From Roseiarcus sp963816065 (lineage in GTDB: Bacteria; Pseudomonadota; Alphaproteobacteria; Rhizobiales; Beijerinckiaceae), in assembly GCA_963816065.1 (NCBI GenBank), contig CAWFJG010000030.1, positions 620,001 to 684,000 of the forward strand: DNA of 64,000 bases, read 5' to 3'. How positions within the stretch are numbered: position 1 is the first letter of the stretch; each line of letters begins with the position of its first letter. Shown piece after piece: positions 37,138 through 46,552 of this stretch. Below the pieces are notes generated by a model. That model was given only the letters and a program-made list of their open reading frames with translations. It ran no database searches and had not been told where the DNA came from. The position numbers were made by a program, and so were the translations under genes.

Positions 37138-37992
37138 GGTGGGATCGCGTTCCTTGCCCTCGACGAGACTACCACAACTCGCGTCCTCGAAAGGTCTCCA
37201 AAGGCGCAAGGCTTCGCAAGCGGCCATTGGAAGCGGCCGCCGCAAGGAGCGGCATCCGCACGGCGCAAACGACCGCCCCGCCGGCGGACGACGCGGTCGC
37301 CCTCGCCCGGCGCGCGCCGCCCGACGAGCGTGTGTACGCCATGCCGATCGAAGACGACGCCAAGCATCTGGTCCCGTGAGCGGCGGTCGCCCTGCGACGC
37401 GGCTCGTCAACCGGAGCGCCGCTGGTCCTGGGCCGTTGGCGGCTGGAAATGTCCTCCAGCCACCTCGGATATGTCCTGTCAGGATCTTGGCCAACTTGTA
37501 CGGCGAATATAGCCTCTCAACAACAGTCCGAGACGAACTCTCGCGGACGGATGTCAAATAGAAGCGCCAGCTATGCTCCGATCGCGGCGTTGTTGGGAAG
37601 AATTGCGCCCTCGACAATCATTGTGGCGGTCGATCCGTGCAGGGGGGACAGGCGCGACGCCGCCGCAAGTCGAATGCGCTTCAGTTCTGGCGACAGGCGC
37701 CCGGGATCCGCATCCTTCTCGAAAAATCGTCATCGGTCATCGCGACGACTTCCGAGTCGTGAGTTCGGTGCGACGACTTGCGAGGGTCACGTCCTCTTCC
37801 GCGGCCTGCGCATCCACCGACATTTTTGAGAAAACCGAAATACAGACGGCTTGAACTGATGGTCATGAGCGTGACCCTGGCGCTCGTGCTGCTGCGCTCG
37901 ACTTGCTCGCCGAGCGGAAAGGATTGGTCCAGGGAGATAAAATGGCTGGATCGGCGAATTCGGCTACAGATGTCGCAATAACGGAGGGATGA
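37138..37992. other. Long divergent intergenic region
   Basis: About 855 bases between the divergent sensor kinase and SMP-30-like genes. Several short frames exist but none has recognisable protein character or a convincing ribosome site. The part near 37840-37990 is less GC-rich and ends in ATAACGGAGGGATGA, the ribosome site of the next gene. A regulatory RNA or decayed gene cannot be excluded. Confidence 0.4.
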
Positions 37993-39027
37993 ATGCAAAG
38001 ATTATCTATTCTTGCGATCGCCGCGACGAGCGTGCTCGCAGCGGCGGTTTCCCCGGGGCTGGCTCAGCCGGTCCAGCAGGCGCCGGCCTTGGTCTACACC
38101 GACGATATCCGTGCGCCCAACCCAATTCCTCAATCGGAAAAAGGGCTGCAGACGATCACCGCCGAGCCCTGGTTCAAGGTGTCCGACAAGGGACTGCAGT
38201 TGGAAGGCGCTTCCTTCGATCGTGACGGCAATCTGATCTTCGTCGAGGTGTTTGGCGGAAGCGTTTTTCGTCTGTCGCCGGATATGAAACTGACCACGAT
38301 CATGCCGGCGAACGATCGCGCTTCGGCCGGCCTGGGAATTCATAAGGACGGGCGAATCTTCGTCGCGGGCCTGGGAGACTTCGTGAGCACAGGTTCGGTC
38401 GTCTCGATCAAGGCCGACGGATCGGACATGCAGACCATCGTTCCGAAGACGGACGGCTATCTGGTCGATGATCTTGTCTTCGACAAGTTCGGCGGGTTCT
38501 ACTTCACCGATTTCCGCGGCGAGGCCAACGATCCTGCCGGGGGCGTCTACTACGTTTCGCCAGACTTCAAGTCGATCACGCCTGTGCTTCCGCATGTCGC
38601 GATCGCCAATGGCCTCGGACTGAGCCCGGACGGCAAGATCCTGTGGGTCACCTCGGTGGCGCAAGGACTCTTGTATCGGGTCGAGCTTGCCAATCCGACG
38701 ACAATCGCTCCATTCGGGGCCGCGATTACGTATCATTTCACCGGCTTCGGCCCCGATTCCCTGCGTGTCGACGCCGATGGCAATGTCTATGTGGCCATCT
38801 ACAGCCAGGGCAGGGTTCTGGTGTTCAATCCAAATGGCCAGCCCATCGGTCAAATTCTCATTCCTGGCCGGGAGACTGGACACAACTTGCGCTCGACGAG
38901 CATGGCGTTCAAGCCGGGCACAAACGATATTTATATTGTGACCAACGACTGGGACAGCGGACAAGGATCGCAGATCTTCCACGCCAAGGGCTTCGCCAAG
39001 TCGCTGCCGATGTACTCGCATCAGTAG
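37993..39027 (+). CDS. Periplasmic SMP-30/gluconolactonase-like beta-propeller protein
   Basis: 344 aa, intact. Signal peptide MQRLSILAIAATSVLAAAVS, cleaved probably after GLA (residue ~24). The body has the repeating propeller strands of SMP-30/lactonase proteins: LEGASFDRDGNLIFVEVFGG, GLGIHKDGRIFVAGLGD, DDLVFDKFGGFYFTDFRG, ANGLGLSPDGKILWVTSVAQ and DSLRVDADGNVYVAIYSQGR. Conserved Asp/Asn residues typical of the Ca-binding centre are present. Likely a sugar-lactone or similar lactone hydrolase in the periplasm; substrate not known. Preceded by CGGAGGG. Confidence 0.82.
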   Translation: MQRLSILAIAATSVLAAAVSPGLAQPVQQAPALVYTDDIRAPNPIPQSEKGLQTITAEPWFKVSDKGLQLEGASFDRDGNLIFVEVFGGSVFRLSPDMKLTTIMPANDRASAGLGIHKDGRIFVAGLGDFVSTGSVVSIKADGSDMQTIVPKTDGYLVDDLVFDKFGGFYFTDFRGEANDPAGGVYYVSPDFKSITPVLPHVAIANGLGLSPDGKILWVTSVAQGLLYRVELANPTTIAPFGAAITYHFTGFGPDSLRVDADGNVYVAIYSQGRVLVFNPNGQPIGQILIPGRETGHNLRSTSMAFKPGTNDIYIVTNDWDSGQGSQIFHAKGFAKSLPMYSHQ

Positions 39028-39063
39028 CGGCGCCGGCGAGCGCGGCCGCTGTTCGATATGGAA

Positions 39064-39086
39064 AACGCCGCCCTCGAGGCGGCGTT
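39064..39086. terminator. Hairpin between converging genes
   Basis: AACGCCGCC and GGCGGCGTT form a perfect 9-bp stem with a five-base loop. It lies between the SMP-30-like gene and the converging DUF5996 gene and could terminate both. No T tract on the plus strand; an AAAA precedes it, giving a T run for the minus-strand transcript. Confidence 0.6.
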
Positions 39087-39119
39087 GGCCGGCGGCGGCG
39101 TTTCATCGAAGCCAGACCG

Positions 39120-40061
39120 TTACAGCGGACGCACCCGTCCCGGAACGCCGATCGGGCATTCGAGCGCGGCTCGGTCCCAACCTCCCGTCTCGGCGGCGGC
39201 GGCGTAGGTCATCGTCAGAAAGTCGAGCAAAAGAGCGTCCGGGTCGTCCGCGGCGGCCACCATGTCGTAGGGGAGGATGAACTCGCCGAGCGTCGTGTCG
39301 AAATACGAGCCGGGCGTCGCGGTCTGATCGCGAAAACGCGCCGGCTCGGGATAGGCGTAGGCGTAAAAGGCCGCGCGCGGGAACGCGTCGGCGCCCGGCC
39401 AAAACCCCGCGCTGCTCACCTCGTGCGAGTACGCTTCGCGGGTCACTTCGTCGGGCAGTCCCGGCACGCCGCCCGGATGACGGGGCGCGGGGCGGCCGGA
39501 AAAGCGAGTCGCCGCCAGATCGAAGCTGCCCCAGAAGAAATGGACCGGACTGACCTTTCCGACGAAACCGCTGCGGAACAGCTTGAACACACGATCCACG
39601 TTCACGAGCGCCCGCCAGAAGCGCTGGGCCGCCGCCGCATCATAAGCGGAATGGGTCTGATCCTGCGAAAAGCGGACGGGGTTCGGGATCTCATTCGGCG
39701 TCTCGCGGATGGCCACGCGGACTCCCAGGCCGCTGAGGAGATCGAAAGTTCGATGATAGAAATCGGCGACCGATTGCGGCCTGAGCGACAGGCTTGCGTC
39801 ATCGCCTTTGCTCGTTCGAATGACGAGGCGATGGCTGCAAAAATCGAACTCGATTTCGAAGATCTCGCTGCCGAAGGGTATCGGCGACGTCCCCAGTCCG
39901 CGGGCGGTCACGTAGAGGGGCGCCTGCCAGCCGTGGTTGACCCAGGGCGTCAGGGTCAACCGGATCTTGCCCACGATCTGGGTCCAAAGATGCAAGGTCG
40001 CGGCGGTCTCCCGCCAGTGCGCGTACGTCAGGTCGGGCCAGGTCGCGAGAGAGCCGTCCAT
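39120..40061 (-). CDS. DUF5996 family protein
   Basis: 313 aa, intact. Opens MDGSLATWPDLTYAHWRETA and LHLWTQIVGKIRLTLTPWVN, continues HGWQAPLYVTARGLGTSPIP, FDFCSHRLVIRTS, VHFFWGSFDLAATRFSGRPA and SHEVSSAGFWPGADAFPRAA, with a C-terminal acidic segment; this is the DUF5996 pattern. No enzymatic function is established. The start was set by the ribosome site CGGAGGAACAG; longer upstream reading is low-complexity. Stands alone, converging on the SMP-30-like gene. Confidence 0.8.
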   Translation of the reverse strand: MDGSLATWPDLTYAHWRETAATLHLWTQIVGKIRLTLTPWVNHGWQAPLYVTARGLGTSPIPFGSEIFEIEFDFCSHRLVIRTSKGDDASLSLRPQSVADFYHRTFDLLSGLGVRVAIRETPNEIPNPVRFSQDQTHSAYDAAAAQRFWRALVNVDRVFKLFRSGFVGKVSPVHFFWGSFDLAATRFSGRPAPRHPGGVPGLPDEVTREAYSHEVSSAGFWPGADAFPRAAFYAYAYPEPARFRDQTATPGSYFDTTLGEFILPYDMVAAADDPDALLLDFLTMTYAAAAETGGWDRAALECPIGVPGRVRPL

Positions 40062-40302
40062 CTGTTCCTCCGCTCGATCATCGATACTCGGAAACAAGCC
40101 CGCTGCGTGCAAGCTCGTCTTCTCATGGAGTCCGTGTCGTCTCGGTCGCCTGGCCCGCTCGGCCGCCGTCCGTGACCGTCGGACAGGAAGGCGCCTTCTG
40201 GGAGTCGCTCCTGTGTCGGCTGCGAAGCACCGCAATCCCTCCGTTCGCGCCAGATCAGCGTCCCGCCCGCTGTGCTACAAAGCGCCGTCAGGAGCGGTGA
40301 GG

Positions 40303-41046
40303 ATGGAGTGGCGCGACGAAGGGCTCATTGTCGGCGTGCGCCGCCACGGCGAGCATTCGGCGATCGTCGAGGCGATGACGCGCGCGCACGGCCGTCATCT
40401 CGGCCTTGTTCGCGGCGGCCGCTCGGCGCGCATGAGCGCGGTCCTGCAGCCCGGCAACACGGTCGGCCTCGTCTGGCGCGCGCGGCTCGACGAGCACCTG
40501 GGCGCCTTCGCCATCGAGCCGCTGGAACTGCGCGCCGGGCGATTGATCGGCAGCGCGCTGGCGCTCGCCGGCCTCGCCTGGCTCGGCGCGCTGATCCGGC
40601 TCATGCCTGAGCGCGATCCGAACGAAACGATATACGAAGCGCTGACGCTGACCGCCGGCCTGCTCGACGACGCGGCGCTCGCTCCTTCGCTCGTCGCCCG
40701 GTTCGAGGCGCAGATCCTGGCCGAATGCGGGTTCCAGCTCGATCTGTCGCGTTGCGCGGCGACCGGAGCGACCGAGGACCTCGCATACGTCTCGCCGAAG
40801 TCGGGCCGGGCGGTCAGCCGCGAAGCCGGCGAGCCTTGGCGCGACCGGCTTTTGCCGTTGCCGTCCTTCCTGCTCGAGGGCGCCGGGCTCGCGACGCGTC
40901 CAAGCGGGGAGGCCATTGCCGACGCCTTCCGCATGACGGGGTTCTTTTTGGCCCGCGACGTGTTCGCCGCCCGCGGCGAGCCGTTGCCCGACTGCCGCCG
41001 AACGTTTTTGGCGGCGGCGGCGAAGTCGGCGGGTGGAGAGTCCTGA
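40303..41046 (+). CDS. recO: DNA repair protein RecO
   Basis: Recombination mediator of the RecFOR pathway. 247 aa, intact. N-terminal OB fold MEWRDEGLIVGVRRHGEHSA, IVEAMTRAHGRHLGLVRGGR, GNTVGLVWRARLDEHLGAF; then LAECGFQLDLSRCAATGATE, the segment that usually begins the zinc-binding part, and RMTGFFLARDVFAARGEPLP. Preceded by GGTGAGG. In many alphaproteobacteria recO follows era/rnc; here the upstream neighbour is unrelated, and parC does not follow within the window. Confidence 0.92.
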   Translation: MEWRDEGLIVGVRRHGEHSAIVEAMTRAHGRHLGLVRGGRSARMSAVLQPGNTVGLVWRARLDEHLGAFAIEPLELRAGRLIGSALALAGLAWLGALIRLMPERDPNETIYEALTLTAGLLDDAALAPSLVARFEAQILAECGFQLDLSRCAATGATEDLAYVSPKSGRAVSREAGEPWRDRLLPLPSFLLEGAGLATRPSGEAIADAFRMTGFFLARDVFAARGEPLPDCRRTFLAAAAKSAGGES

Positions 41047-41287
41047 GAACGCGAGCGCCGGCGATCGGCAGGTTACGCCGACGCCATTCCGCGTCGCAAA
41101 TCCGCGACGACAACAGGCTCGTGACGAGACTGACGGTAAGTTCGTCAACCGAAACTAATTATTCGAAATCTATTGTGGTTTGTATTGTATTGCGTTCGAC
41201 GCTGGGCTATCGTGGAGCCCGCATGGTTTTGGGTGCTAGCGAGTTCGGCAATATTGCTCACGCAAAGTTTTGTTGGGCGAAGCGCTT

Positions 41288-41312
41288 AGATTAATTTTTC
41301 CATTTATACAAT
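41288..41312 (+). promoter_or_regulatory. Possible promoter of the small hypothetical gene
   Basis: An AT-rich stretch (TTAATTTTTCCATTTATACA) in a GC-rich background, with TACAAT as a -10 candidate at 41307-41312 and a weak TTAGAT upstream. The gene's GTG and ribosome site follow within 20 bases. The spacing to the -35 is not ideal, so this is tentative. Confidence 0.3.
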
Positions 41313-41330
41313 GCGAAATGGGAGTGTGAA

Positions 41331-41765
41331 GTGCTCTCGCTTTTTCATCGACGACGCCAACGGTTGGCGCAGAGGGACGCCGAGGCGGACCGGCTGATCG
41401 ATCTGATGGGCTTGCAAGCCCACGCCGCCGCCGCCCGTCTCGTCCGTGAGGCCAATGATTTCTGGACGATGCGGTACTGGCTCAAGGTTCAGGAGGCCAT
41501 TGCACGCAAGACGGAGTTGCGTTTCTCGGTCCCCTACCTCCTCCAGCCGACGATCTGCGAGCGACCGCGCGACGACAGCTTTGATTTCGGCATGGAGATC
41601 GTGCAGCACACCACGCCGGCTCTGATAGCCAATCGCGCGTCGGATCGAACCTCCGACGCAGAGGCCTATGCCGAGCGCGCCGGGTGGACGCTCCCGGCTG
41701 GCCGGCGTTCGTCGATCCGCATCGGCGAGCGTTCGGCCGAACGGGCATTGACCACGACGCGCTGA
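41331..41765 (+). CDS. Hypothetical protein
   Basis: 144 aa with a charged helical first half: LFHRRRQRLAQRDAEADRLI, DLMGLQAHAAAARLVREAND and FWTMRYWLKVQEAIARKTEL, reminiscent of short helical proteins common in Rhizobiales. GTG start with GGAG six bases upstream. The second half looks less conserved and could include a frame error. Function unknown. Confidence 0.5.
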   Translation: MLSLFHRRRQRLAQRDAEADRLIDLMGLQAHAAAARLVREANDFWTMRYWLKVQEAIARKTELRFSVPYLLQPTICERPRDDSFDFGMEIVQHTTPALIANRASDRTSDAEAYAERAGWTLPAGRRSSIRIGERSAERALTTTR

Positions 41766-41972
41766 GCCTGTATCAGACCCTCGCTGCGCCGCAGCATGAG
41801 GCGCTCCAGCCGCGTAGATCGGTCCCTGCCCGAATAGGGCGACTGAAGCGCTGTCGAGCCTCCCGACCCTTCCATTGACGGCCCGTTACGCGGGGCCAGT
41901 CCCCAACATTCCGATCGGCCGGCCGCGCCTTGCAAGGCGGCGGCGCGCGATCTCAATCGATGAAAGATCTCA

Positions 41973-43332
41973 GTGACTGACTTTTCCGGTCTCGGCCTGC
42001 CCGAGACGCTCCTTCGCGCCCTCGAGACCGAAGGCTACAAGACCCCCACCTCCATCCAAACCCAGGCTGTTCCGCATCTCCTGCAAGGCCGGGACCTGCT
42101 CGGCATCGCCCAGACGGGAACCGGCAAGACGGCGGCCTTCGCCCTGCCGATCCTCGCTCGCCTGATCGGCGACCGTCGCCGGCCGGCGCCGTTCACCGCC
42201 CGCGTGCTCGTTCTCGCTCCGACCCGCGAACTCGCGGCTCAGATCGGCGACAGCTTTCGCGCCTACGCCCGGTTCCTCAGGCCTGCGCTTGAGCCTCGCC
42301 GTCGTCGTCGGCGGCGTGTCGGCGCGCCCGCAGGTCGACTTGCTGGCGCGTGGCCTCGACGTGCTGGTCGCGACCCCCGGCCGATTGCTGGACCATATGG
42401 GGAGCGGCAAGCTGAACCTCGGCGCGACCGAGGTTTTGGTGCTCGACGAGGCCGACCACATGCTCGACCTCGGCTTCATCGTGCCGATCCGCCGGATCGT
42501 GGCGAAGCTGCCGAAGGCGCGCCAGACGCTGCTCTTCTCCGCCACCATGCCGAGGGAGATCGCCGGCCTCGCCGACGACATGCTGAGGAATCCGGTGGAG
42601 GTCCGCGTGGCGCCGGCCGGCGCCACCGTCGAGCGCGTCGACCAGCACGTCTTCCTGGTCGACGGCGCCGCCAAGCGCGACGTGCTCTTGGAACTGATGC
42701 GGGGCGCCGACGTCTCGCGCGCCATCGTCTTCACCCGCACCAAGCGCGGCGCCGACCGGGTGGCGCAGCACCTCGACGCCGCCGGCGTAGGAGCGCAGGC
42801 AATCCACGGCAACAAGAGCCAGAACCAGCGGGTCCGGGCGCTCGACGCCTTCAAGAGCGGAGCGACGCGCATTCTGGTCGCCACCGACATCGCCGCGCGC
42901 GGCATCGACGTCGACAACGTCAGCCACGTGGTGAACTACGAGCTGCCGGAGGTGCCGGAGGCCTATGTCCACCGCATCGGCCGCACGGCGCGCGCCGGCG
43001 CGTCCGGCCGCGCCATTTCGCTGTGCGACAACGGCGAGCGGCCGCTTCTGCGCCAGATCGAAAAACTGACCCGCCAGACGCTGGCCTTCACCGACCGACG
43101 CACGGCGGGCGGCGCCCGCGACGAGGAGCGCGAGGCGGCGCGGCCGGCGACGCGCGGTCGAGGCGGACACGGCGATGGCGGTCGCCGCGGCGGACCGCAA
43201 CCGCAGCGTCGCGCGGATCCGCGCGATGGACGGGGGCAGAACACGGGGCGCGCGGCCCAGGCTCCGGCCCCGGCGCCGAGAGGCCAGAACCGTCGCCCCA
43301 CCGGCGCCGGCGCCCACCGCCACGGCGCGTGA
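41973..43332 (+). CDS. rhlE: DEAD-box RNA helicase (RhlE type), one frameshift
   Basis: ATP-dependent RNA helicase involved in RNA turnover or ribosome assembly. Motifs in order: Q motif PTSIQTQAVPHLL, Walker A AQTGTGKT, PTREL, then after a frame change near 42290 TPGRLLDHM, VLDEADHMLDLGF, SAT in FSATMP, ARGIDV and HRIGRTARAG. The ~95-residue C-terminal tail is rich in Arg, Gly and Pro (ARPATRGRGGHGDGGRRGGP), typical of RhlE-like RNA-binding tails. About 453 aa. GTG start. Confidence 0.9.
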
Positions 43333-43540
43333 TTGCGGCGAGATCGGGACGCTTGCGCGGCCGAGACCGCGTGGGTTGGGCCGCGCCCCAATGATGTGAC
43401 GTCGCGTCATCGCGGTCGGGCGGAGCCGGGCGTCGATCATGGCCGGCGGTTCGTCGCCCCTGCGGACTGCGGGAGCGTCGGAGTCGCCGGAAGGCCGATC
43501 GTCGCGGCGGGCGAGGGCGGCCGTCGCATCGCGGCGTTTC

Positions 43541-43600
43541 CTGTTCGGCCGCTGATCGGCGCCTGTTCGCGCCCTGATCGGCGCCTGTTCCGGCCGTTAA
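43541..43600 (+). repeat. 11-bp-period repeat array, copy 3
   Basis: CTG occurs at 43541, 43552, 43563, 43574 and 43585, exactly 11 bases apart, in the alternating units CTGTTC and CTGATC followed by G/C-rich five-base linkers; a CGTTAA follows at 43595. Same period and core as the arrays at 18.6 and 32.7 kb, and likewise between converging genes. The CCTGCTRGCAGG site of the other copies is not present downstream. Confidence 0.75.
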
Positions 43601-44040
43601 CTCTCCTTGTTTCTGACGACGGATCTTCTGTTCCTCGGCGCCGCCATCCCTGCTTTGCACGCGCCCCGGTCGCCGCCGCCTCGGCGTCGCTCACTCGACG
43701 GCGCCTGTTCGGCGCCGCATCGACTTGGAGTCCCCTCCAGCGCCGAGCCGAGGCGCGAACAAATGATGTACATTTGCAGGAAATCAGGCTATGCTCGGTC
43801 ATTGAGAGGGAAATCTGCGGCCTGGCGCGCGGCGGGCTCTGGCCTGCAGCGGAACGTGGACGACCCCTTGCAAGGGAATTGAGAAAACAGCGCCCTTGCA
43901 CGCTGCAAGGTCTTGAAATAGCTCAAAACGGCAATGGGCAACTCTTGCAAAAAGTTGGCGCGGGCTTGGCGTCGGCGCCGCGTCGGCTTGGCGCCGGCTT
44001 GGCTTGTCGCAGGGATTTCTTCGCGCCGCCTTGACGGCGC
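43601..44040. other. Palindromes and a second 11-bp-phased motif in convergent intergenic DNA
   Basis: No credible gene. CCCTTGCAAGGG (43864-43875) is a perfect 12-bp palindrome; CCTTGCA-CGC-TGCAAGG (43893-43909) is a perfect 7-bp hairpin that uses the same word; CTTGCAA appears again near 43945. GGCTTGGC is found at 43963, 43985 and 43996, again in steps of 22 and 11 bases. Confidence 0.6.
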
Positions 44041-44881
44041 TCAGCTTGCGGATGCGGGCTTCTTGCCCTCCGCCATCGCCTTGCCCATCAGCCGCCTGAC
44101 CTCCTCGTCGTCGCAGGCGCGGGGAAAGCGTCCGAGCGCGCCCACCTTGCCAAAGCGCTCCCACAGGTAGGAGCCTACCGGCGGGCGGAGGTCGAAGGGG
44201 TAGCCGCACCAGCGGATCGCCTCGCTCCAGAGATGCAGAAAGGTCGCGCCCTCGACCGCTTCGGCGACCCGATCGCGCCAGGCGGGCAGGAACGGCCGCC
44301 AGAACTGCTCGGGCTCGACCGGATAGCAGACGCGCGGGTCGAGCGCCTTTTGATAGAGGCCGTGCTTCTCCAGGACCGGCGTCAGCAGGAACGGCCCCAG
44401 CGCGCCCCAGCGGCCGTCGGCGTCCACGGCGGCTTCCGCCGTCGCGACGAGCTCGGCGAGCGCCGGCTCGGCGCGCGGCAGCCTCAGCACCGCGTTGTTG
44501 ACGAGGAGCGCGCTGACCGCGTCGGCCTGCCGCCCGTAGATGTAGGGCTCCTTGGAAAAGCCTGGCGATTTCAAGCAGATAAGGTCGGTGTCGACCCAGC
44601 AGGCCCCCGTCTCGCGGATCATCTCGGTAACGGAACATGTCGGCGAAGGTGGCGATCGACGGCTTGCCGTTGGCGAGGTAGCGCGAAACCAGCGTCTCGT
44701 CGGGCGCGATCGTCCGAGCGTCGAGGAGCCGCACGCCGGGGGGCGTTTCGAGCCCGAGGTCGTAGCTGAACAGGCTGAGCGTCGCCCCCTCGTCCGGGAA
44801 CGAGGCCAGGCACGCCCACGCGAAGGGATGGAGCGGCCCGCCGTGCCAGAATGAGGCGAAGTCGCCGACGCTCGCCGTCAC
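44041..44881 (-). CDS. DXD-type sugar transferase (one frameshift)
   Basis: Glycosyltransferase of the sugar-binding-region-with-DXD kind. The N-terminal part FASFWHGGPLHPFAWACLAS, LSLFSYDLGLETPPGVRLLD and PSIATFADMFRYR reads into the second frame near 44625, where MIRETGACWVDTDLICLKSP carries the DXD metal/nucleotide-sugar motif, followed by YGRQADAVSALLVNNAVLRL and FLHLWSEAIRWCGYPFD. About 279 aa. GTG start overlaps the stop of the upstream methyltransferase (GTGA), so the two form an operon, probably decorating a surface glycan or small molecule. Confidence 0.78.
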
Positions 44882-45603
44882 CCGATCCTCGCCAGCAGGT
44901 TGCGGCCCGCGTCCTCCCAGTCGCCGAAGAAGGTCTCCGCCGTCAGGTCGCCGCGCGCTGCGAATTCGCAATAGATGTCGAAGATCCAGCTGGCGTGGAC
45001 GTCGTCGAGCAGTAGATGCCGGCCCTTCTCCTGTCCCGCCATGCGGATGCAATGGGTCATGTCGGAGAGGCAGACCTCGTCCGTGTGCCCGCCGTCGACG
45101 CCGTAGAGATCGAAGTTCGGCTCCTCGGCGCGGTTGGCGAGCCAGGGCAGCACCTCGCGCGAATCGCCCGGGAAGAGATGGACCCGGCCCGGAAACTCGC
45201 CCTTGAGGAAATCGACGCACGCGACGGTGTAGCGGTGCGCGAGGATGTCGACGCCGGTGTATTCGAGCTTCGGATTGGCCGAGAGGGCGAGCAGCGCGCT
45301 ATGGCCGGCGTTGACTCCGACCTCGAGGAACCGCCGCTTGAACCGGACGGCGCGCCACACGTTGCGGCGAGCCGGCGCGAGCGAGGCGGCCGGGAGAGCG
45401 TCCGCGAAGGTTTCGTCGAGATCCGGGTAAAAGACATTGCCTTCCAACGGCTCGCCGGCTTGCACGACAATGGCGTTGAGGCGCGCCAGCCGGTCGCGGA
45501 ACGCGGACGACAGAATCTCGTCTAGGGTGTCGCGCGCGATCGTGTAATCGGGGATTTCCGAAGCCGGCACGGGCTTTCCCGGCAACAATCTGCGTCCGTT
45601 CAT
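44878..45603 (-). CDS. Class I SAM-dependent methyltransferase
   Basis: 241 aa, intact. Motif I is FLEVGVNAGHSALLALSANP, followed by YTGVDILAHRY and the acidic NFDLYGVDGGHTDEVCLSDM and LLLDDVHASWIFDIYCEF, the pattern of Methyltransf_24-like enzymes that act on sugars or their derivatives. Substrate unknown. Overlaps the DXD glycosyltransferase gene by four bases. Confidence 0.8.
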   Translation of the reverse strand: MNGRRLLPGKPVPASEIPDYTIARDTLDEILSSAFRDRLARLNAIVVQAGEPLEGNVFYPDLDETFADALPAASLAPARRNVWRAVRFKRRFLEVGVNAGHSALLALSANPKLEYTGVDILAHRYTVACVDFLKGEFPGRVHLFPGDSREVLPWLANRAEEPNFDLYGVDGGHTDEVCLSDMTHCIRMAGQEKGRHLLLDDVHASWIFDIYCEFAARGDLTAETFFGDWEDAGRNLLARIG

Positions 45604-45760
45604 GAGGAGGGCGTCCGGCGGTTCGGTCTTGAGGCGGCGGGCTTAGGCGAAATTCCCGCGCCTGAACAGTCCGGCGGCTTGAAATGGCGGCCGCCGAAGG
45701 CCTAAACCGCAGCGCTCGTGTAAAGCCGGCGCCACGCCGGGCGGGACGAGGAGCGGTTTG

Positions 45761-46522
45761 GTGGACGCCTTTCTATTTGCGATTTCGGTGGCCGTGCTCG
45801 CCTTCTGCGCGGGCATTCTCGGTCTGATGCTGCACGGGTGGCTTCCCGAAAGGCACGCCCCGGACCGCTCCCGCGAAATGATCGGCGCGATGACCGGCAT
45901 GCTCAGCCTTCTTCTGGCCCTCGTGCTCGGGACGCTGGTCGGCTCGGCCTACACTATCTACGCCACGCAAAAGTCGGAACTCGAGACCCTTGCCGCCCGA
46001 ACCCTGCAACTCAACTCGGCGCTGGCGGCCTTCGGACCGGAGGCGCAACCCGGCCGCGACGGTCTCAGAAAGGCGATCACCCAAAGCTACAACCAGATCT
46101 GGGGCCAAAAAACCGCCGACCTCAACGGGTTGGACGTGAAGTCGGTGGTGGCCGGCGGCCAGATCCTCGACCGGTTCCTGATGTCGCTGACGCCCAAGAC
46201 CGACGCCCAGAAACAGGTGCTGGCGACCGCCAACCTCGCTGCTGGGCAGATCGAACAGACGCGGGTCCTGATGACGCTGCAACTGGCCGGGGGCATATCC
46301 TGGCCGATGCTGGCGATCGTGGTCTGCTGGTCCCTGCTCCTGTTCTGCGGCTACGGACTGGTGTCGCCGGTCAACGCCACCGTCGTCGCCTCGCTTGCGC
46401 TCGGCGCGATTGCTGTCGCCAGCGCGATCTTTATCATCATCGAGCTGTCGCGGCCGTACTCCGGGTTGTTCAAGGTTCCGCCGGGCGCCATGTTCGAGAC
46501 AATTCAGGCGCTGAGTTCCTGA
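45761..46522 (+). CDS. DUF4239-like membrane protein
   Basis: About 253 aa. Four membrane helices: residues ~4-25 (FLFAISVAVLAFCAGILGLM), ~43-63 (MTGMLSLLLALVLGTLVGSA), and a C-terminal pair (ISWPMLAIVVCWSLLLFCGY; VVASLALGAIAVASAIFIII), enclosing a soluble domain with IYATQKSELETLAARTLQLN. This matches DUF4239/bestrophin-like proteins of unknown function. The GTG at 45761 is preferred because GACGAGGAG sits just upstream; a TTG three bases earlier is possible. Stands alone. Confidence 0.75.
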   Translation: MDAFLFAISVAVLAFCAGILGLMLHGWLPERHAPDRSREMIGAMTGMLSLLLALVLGTLVGSAYTIYATQKSELETLAARTLQLNSALAAFGPEAQPGRDGLRKAITQSYNQIWGQKTADLNGLDVKSVVAGGQILDRFLMSLTPKTDAQKQVLATANLAAGQIEQTRVLMTLQLAGGISWPMLAIVVCWSLLLFCGYGLVSPVNATVVASLALGAIAVASAIFIIIELSRPYSGLFKVPPGAMFETIQALSS

Positions 46523-46552
46523 GCTATCGCGTCGGCGGTCGGAGATCGGCGT

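Noticed and set aside
35227..37617. Longer hybrid-kinase start at 37617
   Set aside because: The 160 residues added upstream are arginine/proline-rich and not protein-like; the ATG at 37137 begins directly before the PAS domain.
37449..37829. 126-codon plus-strand frame in the gap before the SMP-30-like gene
   Set aside because: Low-complexity, no convincing ribosome site and no recognisable domain.
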